This document shows positions 1-5,128 of a DNA stretch of 5,128 nucleotides, in pieces. The translations under genes and the position numbers were made by a program. The stretch is taken from the NCBI GenBank assembly GCA_002440045.1, contig DJRI01000089.1, positions 481-5,608 on the forward strand, in the 5' to 3' direction. This stretch comes from Ruminococcaceae bacterium UBA6364 (GTDB taxonomy: Bacteria > Bacillota > Clostridia > Oscillospirales > Acutalibacteraceae). Each line of letters starts with the position of its first letter. Position 1 is the first letter of the stretch. A model generated the notes under the pieces. That model saw only the letters and a program-made list of their open reading frames with translations, made no database searches and was not told where the DNA came from.

Positions 1-587
1 CCGGCAGACGCGGCTACCCCGGATATATGTATACCGACCTTGCTTCTATTTATGAAAGAGCAGGCAGACAGCACGGCAAAGAGGGCAGTATCACTATGAT
101 ACCGATTCTTACCATGCCCGAGGATGACAAGACTCACCCGATTCCCGACCTTACGGGTTATATAACCGAGGGTCAGATTATTTTAAGCCGCGAGCTTTAC
201 AGAAAAGGCATTATGCCGCCTATCGACGTTCTTCCGTCGCTGTCCCGTCTTAAAGACAAGGGCATAGGCGAGGGCAAAACGAGAAAAGACCATTCAAACA
301 CAATGAACCAGCTTTTCTCTGCATATGCGCGCGGCAAAGATGCAAAAGAGCTTATGGTTGTTCTCGGCGAAGCGGCGCTTACCGATATAGATAAGCTTTA
401 CGCCGAGTTTGCGGTTGAGTTCGAGGAAAAATATGTTTCTCAGGGCTATGACACAAACAGAACGATTGAAGAGACGCTTGACATCGGCTGGGAGCTTTTA
501 AGACTTCTTCCGAGAAGTGAGCTTAAACGTATAAGCGACGAATTCCTTGATATGTACTATGACAAGGATAAGGTCAAGAAGGATTAA
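1..587 (+). CDS. ntpB: V/A-type ATPase subunit B, C-terminal part (5' end outside window)
   Basis: Non-catalytic (regulatory) nucleotide-site subunit of the V1/A1 head, which alternates with subunit A in the hexamer that couples ATP turnover to H+ or Na+ movement across the membrane. The frame is open from base 3, before the first ATG at 27, and begins with [20 protein letters not shown], a family hallmark, so the gene runs off the left edge and ATG 27 is internal. Further conserved blocks follow: [20 protein letters not shown], then [15 protein letters not shown], then [12 protein letters not shown], whose arginine lies at the nucleotide interface in this family. The end is a helical C-terminal domain with [19 protein letters not shown] and [10 protein letters not shown]. 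About 194 of a usual ~460 residues are present. After SLSRL the sequence is KDKGIG, where I would expect M at the first position. Subunit D follows after a short gap in the same operon. H+ versus Na+ cannot be told from this subunit. Confidence 0.97.
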   Translation, partial: GRRGYPGYMYTDLASIYERAGRQHGKEGSITMIPILTMPEDDKTHPIPDLTGYITEGQIILSRELYRKGIMPPIDVLPSLSRLKDKGIGEGKTRKDHSNTMNQLFSAYARGKDAKELMVVLGEAALTDIDKLYAEFAVEFEEKYVSQGYDTNRTIEETLDIGWELLRLLPRSELKRISDEFLDMYYDKDKVKKD

Positions 588-597
588 CAAATAATTA

Positions 598-608
598 AAG
601 GCGGTGAT
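598..608 (+). promoter_or_regulatory. Very strong ribosome binding site of subunit D
   Basis: AAGGCGGTGAT differs at one base from the ideal anti-16S complement AAGGAGGTGAT. Its GGCGG core (600-604) lies 8 nt before the ACG codon at 613 and includes the first base of the GTG at 604. It therefore argues for initiation at or near 613 rather than at 604. Confidence 0.75.
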
Positions 609-1278
609 TTGTACGGCTGTTTTAAATGTCAATCCGACAAGAATGGAGCTTACGCAATTAAAACGAAAGCTTACGACCGCAAGGCGCGGCCACAAGCTTT
701 TAAAAGACAAGCGCGATGAGCTTATGCGCCGTTTTCTTGATTTGGTTCGCGAAAACAAGCGGTTAAGAGCCGAAGTTGAAGCAGGACTTAAAAAGGCAAA
801 CGGATATATGGCGCTTGCGCGCTCAAGTATGAGCGACGAGGTTTTAAACGTTGCGCTTATGATGCCAAAGGAAGAAATGTATCTTGACATCGGCGAAAAA
901 AACGTTATGAGCGTAATGATTCCCGAGTTCAACGTAAAATTTAAAACCGCTGACGAGAACGATATATACTCTTACGGATTTGCCGACACTTCGTCGGACC
1001 TTGACGAGGCGGTAAAGGCATATTCCGAAATAATGCCGTCTATGATAAGGCTTGCCGAGGTTGAAAAGGCATGCAGTCTTATGGCGTCCGAAATAGAAAA
1101 AACGCGCCGCAGGGTAAACGCGCTTGAGTATATAATGATTCCGCAATATGAAGAAACAATAAAATATATTACGATGAAGCTCGATGAAAACGACCGAAGC
1201 ACAACAACAAGGCTTATGAAGGTCAAAAATATGATGCTTGAAGAAGCGCATCATTATTCAGAGCGTTCTTCATCATAA
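604..1278 (+). CDS. ntpD: V/A-type ATPase subunit D (central rotor shaft)
   Basis: Subunit D forms the long coiled-coil rotor shaft inside the A3B3 head of the V/A-type ATPase and transmits rotation to the membrane ring. The N-terminal helix carries LNVNPTRMELTQLKRKL and RRGHKLLKDKRDELMRRF. The C-terminal helix carries EIEKTRRRVNALEYIMIPQY and EETIKYITMKLDEND. All are strongly family-typical, and about 221-224 residues is normal. The start is uncertain. GTG at 604 is the only conventional start before the conserved NPTR motif (in-frame stop TAA at 592-594; next ATG at 643 would delete the motif), but it lies within the Shine-Dalgarno sequence. Homologues usually begin MAVLNVNPTR-like, which places ACG at 613-615 exactly where ATG is expected. 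The coordinates here use GTG 604 by convention; 613 is my preferred biological start. Subunit B ends 16 nt before GTG 604, and DUF4364 begins 23 nt after the stop. Confidence 0.95.
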   Translation: MICTAVLNVNPTRMELTQLKRKLTTARRGHKLLKDKRDELMRRFLDLVRENKRLRAEVEAGLKKANGYMALARSSMSDEVLNVALMMPKEEMYLDIGEKNVMSVMIPEFNVKFKTADENDIYSYGFADTSSDLDEAVKAYSEIMPSMIRLAEVEKACSLMASEIEKTRRRVNALEYIMIPQYEETIKYITMKLDENDRSTTTRLMKVKNMMLEEAHHYSERSSS

Positions 1279-1301
1279 ATCCAACCGAACGGGGTATTAA
1301 A

Positions 1302-1862
1302 ATGGCAGAATTTGACGCATTTGCAAGCGGAATAGTCTATGGGGGACTCCGCAATATGCTTGAAATCAAAATATTGGTTTGTTATTTGCTCGACAAGGTT
1401 AAAGAGCCTATGACGCGCGCACAGCTTTGCGAGTGCCTGCAAAACACGGGGCTTGTTAATTACTTTGACCTTAACACGGCTATTGACGAGCTTCTTGAAA
1501 GCAAAATGATTTGCGAAACCGAGTATCTCGGCGAAACGAGTCTTGAAGTAACCGAGGCGGGCAAAAGCAATTCAAGAATATTAGAGACAACCCTTACAAA
1601 CACAACAAGAGAGCGCTCTGTTAAAGCCGCCTTAAAGCTTCTTGCAAGGGCGCGCGCCGAGCGCGAAACCACCGTGAATATCGAAAAAAACGAAACGGGC
1701 TACACGGTAACGTTTATAATCGAAAGCCACGGCGACAAGCTTATGAGTCTTTCGCTTTATGCGGCTGATATTTTGCAGGCAGAACAGCTCAAAGACGCGT
1801 TTCTTGACGACCCCGCAAAGCTTTATATCACCGTTATTTCTACGCTCACAGAGGGTATGTAA
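1302..1862 (+). CDS. DUF4364 family protein, winged-helix-like
   Basis: A 186-residue protein matching the clostridial DUF4364 family, recognised from the N-terminal pattern FDAFASGIVYGGLRNMLEIK followed by ILVCYLLDKVKEPMTRAQL. Residues about 18-75 read as a winged-helix-like fold: a helix with ILVCYLL, a second with TRAQLCECL, and a third with LNTAIDELLESKMI, followed by a short strand region. The C-terminal half (about 95-186) looks like an alpha/beta domain of unknown role. No signal peptide or membrane segment is visible, so it is presumably cytoplasmic. The start ATG is preceded by a GGGG run at 1291-1294, a modest ribosome site with 7-nt spacing. It lies 23 nt after subunit D on the same strand, with no terminator seen between, so co-transcription with the ATPase is likely. 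A transcription-regulator role is plausible from the fold but unproven. Family call fairly sure; function unknown. Confidence 0.85.
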   Translation: MAEFDAFASGIVYGGLRNMLEIKILVCYLLDKVKEPMTRAQLCECLQNTGLVNYFDLNTAIDELLESKMICETEYLGETSLEVTEAGKSNSRILETTLTNTTRERSVKAALKLLARARAERETTVNIEKNETGYTVTFIIESHGDKLMSLSLYAADILQAEQLKDAFLDDPAKLYITVISTLTEGM

Positions 1863-1876
1863 TCGAAATTTTATAT

Positions 1877-1926
1877 AATTAAAGCTGTAATTCGCTTGAA
1901 AAATTTCACGAATTACAGCTTTAGTT
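1877..1926. terminator. Probable bidirectional intrinsic terminator between convergent operons
   Basis: AAAGCTGTAATTCG at 1881-1894 is the exact reverse complement of CGAATTACAGCTTT at 1909-1922, giving a perfect 14-bp stem with a 14-nt A/T-rich loop. The outer bases 1877-1880 and 1923-1926 can extend it by four more pairs, one of them G-U. On the + strand the stem is followed by TTTAGTTTTAG. On the - strand it is followed by an A/T-rich tract with interrupted T runs. It sits 18 nt after the DUF4364 stop and about 75 nt beyond the stop of the leftward operon, so it can serve both. The U tracts are interrupted and the stem is only moderately GC-rich, so its efficiency is uncertain. Confidence 0.8.
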
Positions 1927-1970
1927 TTAGTCATAAGAAGGTCGAAGTAGCGGCGAAAAGAGAGTTTTAA

Positions 1971-1983
1971 AACCGTATCGGTT
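1971..1983 (-). terminator. Weak small hairpin just downstream of the leftward operon
   Basis: On the - strand this reads AACCG-ATA-CGGTT followed by TTAAAAC, a 5-bp stem with a 3-nt loop and a short T run, 13 nt past the reductase stop codon. It could assist termination or protect the mRNA 3' end. It is short enough to be chance, and the larger hairpin at 1877-1926 is a better terminator. The rest of the 1863-1996 gap shows no gene. Confidence 0.2.
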
Positions 1984-1996
1984 CGACGTTTATGCC

Positions 1997-3199
1997 TTAA
2001 TCAAATGATATTGTAACGTTGCTTATCGGGTAAGACGAGCAGGTGTAAATTATACCGTGAGCTATATCGGCGCGCCGACGTCTGTCATACACCTTCGGAA
2101 TAAACACGTTGCCTTTAAGAAGCTTTGCACGGCACTTGCCGCATTCGCCCGAATTACAGCAGGCGTTTGCATCAATACCTTCGCGCTCCAAAGCGGCAAG
2201 AAGCGTTTCGTCCGAGCGGCACGGCAGAGACATTATTTTTTTATCTTTAATTACCTTGCAAAGATAAATTTTTCCGCGCTCTTTTTCGGGGAAGCCGTTA
2301 AGAAATACAAAATCCTTTCCGAAATCGCCCGAGCCGAAGCGCACATATTTCTTTTCAAGACGCATTGCCGAAATATGCGGTGCGGTGCGAGTATAAAGTC
2401 CCGAAGAGCCGTTTATGAACACGCTGAATTTTCCTGCGGGGGCGTATTTTTCCAAAAGCGCCTTTGTAATAAATCCGCGCTCGCATTTATCTATTTTTTC
2501 GTCGCTGAAAACAAATATCGGCTTAAACTTTTCGGTCTTTTGCGAAAGCGCAATAAATTCGTCCATAAACACAGCGTCGCTTTTTTTGCGGCAGCCGTAA
2601 ATCAGCGTCAGCTCAATATCGAGAAGCCCGTCCGCGACAGCGCATGCCATTGCATAAAACGGCGCGGCACCGAAATCGTCGGTAATGCCGACGATATTTT
2701 TTTCGTCTCTTAACGGCTGATAATAAAATGTTCCGTCGGGCGCGCCCGAAGAAAGGCGAGTGCCTTTTTCCCAGTTATCGAAAATATAAGCGGATTCGGC
2801 GTTGAGAGGCGTTTTTTTGATGTGAATAAGATATTCGTCACCCGTTTGCGAAAGCGTCGGCGAAGCGCACAGTGTAAACGGTCTTACAAAAAGAGCGGAA
2901 CCGATTTTAAATTTAATCGGTATATACTGACCGGGTCTGAAGTACGCAAGCTTAACAGTGCCTTGCGAAACATCGGGTTCAAGCACAAAAAGCTTTACAT
3001 CGGGCGATATTTTTAAAACGCTTTTTATCACTAAATTCTGCACGGTGGGGTGCAAAAATGCGGCGTTTGAATTGACGGCATAGTTTATATGCTTAATCTC
3101 CGACGGCGCTTCGTTTATAACGCCGCTTCTGTATGACGGAACGGCTGTAAAAGCGGCAACGTCTTTAAAAGAGGAGCGAATAACAATTTTATCTTTCAT
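1997..3199 (-). CDS. FAD/NAD(P)-reductase-like protein with C-terminal [2Fe-2S] ferredoxin domain
   Basis: A 400-residue electron-transfer protein, cytoplasmic, with no signal or membrane segment seen. Residues 1-50 are an unassigned extension. Residues about 52-160 form a ferredoxin-reductase-type flavin barrel with FRPGQYIPIKF (87-97) and RPFT at 106-109, the R-x-[YF]-[ST] flavin motif. Residues about 166-290 are the pyridine-nucleotide domain, with DDFGAAPFYAMA (174-185) where GGxGIxPF is usual, and NGSSGLY (263-269) where CGPxxMY is usual. Residues about 310-400 are a plant-type ferredoxin domain: CNSGECGKC supplies Cys348, 353 and 356, and Cys387 in YTCSS is the fourth ligand. The start ATG at 3197-3199 has AAGGAG 7 nt upstream. 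An in-frame ATG at 3256 would add 19 residues deep inside the upstream gene and is rejected. It overlaps the FAD oxidoreductase by 11 nt, suggesting coupled translation and a shared task. Its true electron donor and acceptor are unknown. Confidence 0.88.
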   Translation of the reverse strand: MKDKIVIRSSFKDVAAFTAVPSYRSGVINEAPSEIKHINYAVNSNAAFLHPTVQNLVIKSVLKISPDVKLFVLEPDVSQGTVKLAYFRPGQYIPIKFKIGSALFVRPFTLCASPTLSQTGDEYLIHIKKTPLNAESAYIFDNWEKGTRLSSGAPDGTFYYQPLRDEKNIVGITDDFGAAPFYAMACAVADGLLDIELTLIYGCRKKSDAVFMDEFIALSQKTEKFKPIFVFSDEKIDKCERGFITKALLEKYAPAGKFSVFINGSSGLYTRTAPHISAMRLEKKYVRFGSGDFGKDFVFLNGFPEKERGKIYLCKVIKDKKIMSLPCRSDETLLAALEREGIDANACCNSGECGKCRAKLLKGNVFIPKVYDRRRRADIAHGIIYTCSSYPISNVTISFD

Positions 3200-4751
3200 C
3201 TTTCTGCTCCTTTTCTGTGTCTGTATTGTTATTTTGAAGCTCACAAAGCGCCGCATAAGCGCAGTTTCTGCCCGAAGCTATAAAAGAAGAAACACCCGCA
3301 AGCTGAACATCCCAACCGCCGCAGAACGAAAGCCCGTTTACATCGCGGTCTTTTGATTCCGTCGAAATTCTTGAAAGAAGGCTGTTGATTCCGTCCGAGC
3401 GATAGCCGAAGCCCACGCCTTGCGGCGTGCCGAGGATTCGCGCAAATGTCAGCGGTGTTGCCGTTTCAAGCTCTTCTATACTGTCGCGGATGTTTATGCC
3501 TGTGGCGGCTTCATAAACCGAAACAAGCTTAGAAGCTAACCTGTCTTTAGCTTCAAAATAATTTTCGGGTTCAATGTTAGCCCAACAGTTGTCGGTATAA
3601 AGCGTTGTTAAAGTAAGAACAGAGGTTCCCTGTGGCGAGCGCTCCGGAATAATCACGTTCGGGCAAACGGCAATAACAGTGTTGTTGCCGTCAAGCGTTT
3701 TCATAAGCTTTTGCTGTTTTTCGGTGTTTGCTGTGTCGGTAATAAAAACGCTGTAATCTTTAATGCCCAATTCTTCGGGCGAACGGTTAAGTCCGAGATA
3801 AAGCGCAGCGGCGCGCACGCCGAAGCCGCACGCATTTATGCGCTTTGCGGCGCTTTCGGGCACATCCTTTGGCTTCATAAGTTTTGTAAAAGCCGTCGTG
3901 GGCGAGCAGTTGCAGATAATATGCTTTGCAAAAAGCTTTTCGCCGTTTTTAAGAATAACGCCGACAGCCGCTTTGTTTTCAAAAATAATGCGCTCAACAG
4001 GGGAGTTACATCGAATTTCGCCGCCGTAATCTTCAATGCACTCTGCAAGTGCCGTTGCTATTTCAACGCCGCCGTTTTTCGGAACAGCGCCGCCTGCGAT
4101 ATATGAGCCGAACATAAGCGCATATTGAGCAAAATTCAGCTGTGACGTGTCAACGCCGTAATAAACCCACAGCGCGTTGAAAATATCACACGCTTTTTTA
4201 GGAACACCGAGCTTAGAAAGAACCTCGTCCACGCTGTAAGCGGCGGTTCTCATAAAATTGCCGTGTTCTTTTCTTAACGTCTTAAAATTTTTGGGATTAA
4301 GTCCGCCGTCTATTGACGAAATATATTTAAATCCCTCGCAAACATCGCTTACAAGCTGCATAAGGCGCTCAACAGAGCGTCTGCTGCCGGGTACGTATTT
4401 TTCCGCGGCGGCAACAAATGCGTCGCGCCCGACGGGTATTTCTGCATCAATTAAAGAATTGTCGCTTCCGTGGGTAATAAGTCTGTATGCGCGGTCGGTT
4501 TCTTGCCATTGAATTTTGTCGGATATATTAAGCTCGTCAAAAACAGCTTTAATGTCGCCGTCGTTTAAATCGGGAACCGCGCGAAGCGACGTGTCAAATT
4601 CAAAGCGACCTCTTACAAATCCCGAAAGAGTGCCGCCGACAGTGCCGTTTTTTTCAAGCAGTAATACGCTTTTTCCTTCTTTTGCGGCGCAGGCCGCAGC
4701 GGTAAGACCGCCGCAGCCGCCGCCTATAACAATTATGTCATAGTTACACAT
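3189..4751 (-). CDS. FAD-dependent oxidoreductase, phytoene desaturase/CrtISO-like (NAD(P)/FAD-binding)
   Basis: A 520-residue flavoprotein of the CrtI/carotenoid isomerase/retinol saturase superfamily. The N-terminus has a Rossmann motif IIVIGGGCGGLTAAA (6-20), Glu33 at the end of the second strand to bind the FAD ribose, and VGGTLSGF (38-45). The C-terminus has TPLTFARILGTPQGVGFGY (432-450) and the FAD-closing block LSFCGGWDVQLAGVSSF (474-490) with SGRNCA after it. Length and motif order fit the superfamily. No membrane helix is evident. The last ~18 residues are a polar, charged tail that encodes the next gene's ribosome site. ATG at 4749-4751 has AAAGGA 7 nt upstream and lies 21 nt after the Gfo/Idh/MocA stop. 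No isoprenoid genes are near, so carotenoid chemistry is doubtful; the neighbours suggest a polyol-like or other small hydroxylated substrate. Superfamily is sure, substrate is not. Confidence 0.9.
   Translation of the reverse strand: MCNYDIIVIGGGCGGLTAAACAAKEGKSVLLLEKNGTVGGTLSGFVRGRFEFDTSLRAVPDLNDGDIKAVFDELNISDKIQWQETDRAYRLITHGSDNSLIDAEIPVGRDAFVAAAEKYVPGSRRSVERLMQLVSDVCEGFKYISSIDGGLNPKNFKTLRKEHGNFMRTAAYSVDEVLSKLGVPKKACDIFNALWVYYGVDTSQLNFAQYALMFGSYIAGGAVPKNGGVEIATALAECIEDYGGEIRCNSPVERIIFENKAAVGVILKNGEKLFAKHIICNCSPTTAFTKLMKPKDVPESAAKRINACGFGVRAAALYLGLNRSPEELGIKDYSVFITDTANTEKQQKLMKTLDGNNTVIAVCPNVIIPERSPQGTSVLTLTTLYTDNCWANIEPENYFEAKDRLASKLVSVYEAATGINIRDSIEELETATPLTFARILGTPQGVGFGYRSDGINSLLSRISTESKDRDVNGLSFCGGWDVQLAGVSSFIASGRNCAYAALCELQNNNTDTEKEQKDER
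3207..3212 (-). promoter_or_regulatory. Ribosome binding site of the [2Fe-2S] reductase, inside the upstream gene
   Basis: AAGGAG on the - strand with a 7-nt spacer to ATG at 3199. It falls within the last codons (Lys-Glu) of the FAD oxidoreductase, whose stop codon lies just past the new start. It fixes the reductase start at 3199 and supports translational coupling. Confidence 0.85.
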
Positions 4752-4758
4752 TTCTTTT

Positions 4759-4764
4759 TCCTTT
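4759..4764 (-). promoter_or_regulatory. Ribosome binding site of the FAD oxidoreductase
   Basis: AAAGGA on the - strand, 7 nt before ATG at 4751, in the 21-nt gap after the Gfo/Idh/MocA gene. It supports the chosen start, which lies just before the Rossmann strand DIIVIGGG. Confidence 0.8.
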
Positions 4765-4772
4765 GGGTTGAA

Positions 4773-5128
4773 TTATCTGATTTCCGAAAGCTTAACCGGT
4801 CTGTGCTCGGCAACGCTGAGCTTTGCCGCAAGTCCGATTTTAACCGACTGAATACCCGCGTGAATACCTACGGGAACTTCTTTGTCGTTTTCTACAGCGT
4901 CAACGAATTGGCGCATTTCTTCAGAGAAAGACTCCATATATCTTTCAAGGAAGAAGAAGAGGGGTTTTTCACCCGTAACGCCGTTTGCGTCCGAAACCAC
5001 AGCAGTCGAAAGCGTGTCGTTAGAGGTTGCAACCATGCCCTTAGAGCCGAAAAGCTCCGCTCTCTGGTCATAGCCGTATGCTGCTCTTCTTGAATTGTCG
5101 ATAACGGCAAGCGCGCCGTTTGACATCT
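4773..5128 (-). CDS. Gfo/Idh/MocA family oxidoreductase, inositol 2-dehydrogenase-like, C-terminal part (5' end outside window)
   Basis: The gene enters from the right edge; only about 117 C-terminal residues of a usual ~330-350 are visible. The ATG at 5124-5126 is internal, because the family motif starts straight after it: AVIDNSRRAAYGYDQRAELF then GSKGMV, the substrate-domain strand and turn typical of myo-inositol 2-dehydrogenases (IolG type) and close relatives. Then come FFLERYMESFSEEMRQFVDA and a C-terminal helix around IQSVKIGLAAKLSVAEHRPV, ending with a short strand VKLSEIR. This family oxidises polyols or sugars with NAD(P)+ in the cytoplasm. The N-terminal Rossmann fold and the catalytic Lys/Asp/His residues are outside the window, so activity cannot be checked. 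scyllo-inositol or another sugar dehydrogenase remains possible. It is the first visible gene of the leftward operon; the promoter is out of view. Confidence 0.88.
   Translation of the reverse strand, partial: MSNGALAVIDNSRRAAYGYDQRAELFGSKGMVATSNDTLSTAVVSDANGVTGEKPLFFFLERYMESFSEEMRQFVDAVENDKEVPVGIHAGIQSVKIGLAAKLSVAEHRPVKLSEIR

Noticed and set aside
588..603. Possible promoter between subunits B and D
   Set aside because: The gap is too short and shows no -35/-10 pair; the genes are best read as one operon.
609..719. TTG-initiated short frame right after the strong ribosome site (leader peptide candidate)
   Set aside because: It overlaps the N-terminal coding region of subunit D out of frame for about 36 codons. 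Subunit D conservation explains the sequence, and nothing supports a second product.
498..932. 144-codon open frame on the - strand across the B/D junction
   Set aside because: It is antisense to two well-recognised ATPase genes, and its translation shows no domain.
2057..2713. 218-codon open frame on the + strand
   Set aside because: It lies antisense to the [2Fe-2S] reductase, whose motifs are clear. The translation is rich in basic and aromatic residues with no recognisable domain, as expected of a shadow frame.
3200..3256. 19-residue N-terminal extension of the reductase (upstream in-frame ATG)
   Set aside because: It would lie wholly within the FAD oxidoreductase coding region. The internal ATG at 3199 has an ideal AAGGAG site and normal spacing.
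3711..4106. 131-codon open frame on the + strand
   Set aside because: It is antisense to the FAD oxidoreductase, is of odd composition and has no convincing ribosome site.

Overview
The window looks like chromosomal DNA from an anaerobic, Gram-positive-type bacterium of the Clostridia (Bacillota), most likely an uncultured gut lineage. Three things suggest this: a bacterial V/A-type ATPase operon, a DUF4364 protein (a family I know mainly from Clostridia), and AGGAGG-type ribosome binding sites. Codon choice (for example a preference for CTT leucine and AGA/CGC arginine) looks alike in all genes, so by eye nothing marks recent transfer. No tRNA, rRNA, CRISPR array, insertion sequence or phage gene was recognised. 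The taxonomic placement is an inference.

Layout. Bases 1-1862 carry the rightward end of a V/A-type ATPase operon: the C-terminal 194 residues of subunit B, then subunit D, then a DUF4364 winged-helix-like protein. Bases 1863-1996 are non-coding and hold a perfect 14-bp inverted repeat that probably terminates transcription from both sides. Bases 1997-5128 carry a leftward operon, read from the right edge inwards: the C-terminal part of a Gfo/Idh/MocA oxidoreductase resembling inositol 2-dehydrogenase, a 520-residue CrtI/CrtISO-like FAD oxidoreductase, and a 400-residue ferredoxin-NAD(P)H-reductase-like protein with a plant-type [2Fe-2S] domain at its C-terminus. The two operons converge.

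How the genes work together. Subunits B and D belong to one rotary ATPase: B in the catalytic-head hexamer, D in the central rotor. The DUF4364 gene is probably co-transcribed with them. The three leftward genes are tightly packed (21-nt gap, then an 11-nt overlap) and all encode redox proteins. A reasonable but unproven model is that the Gfo/Idh/MocA enzyme and the FAD enzyme act on related polyol or sugar-like substrates, and that the flavin/[2Fe-2S] protein moves electrons for the FAD enzyme.

The most notable points are: (1) subunit D apparently has ACG where its family normally starts, behind a near-perfect Shine-Dalgarno sequence; (2) the [2Fe-2S] reductase keeps its flavin and cluster motifs but has an altered pyridine-nucleotide site; (3) the three-gene redox operon has no substrate I can assign.
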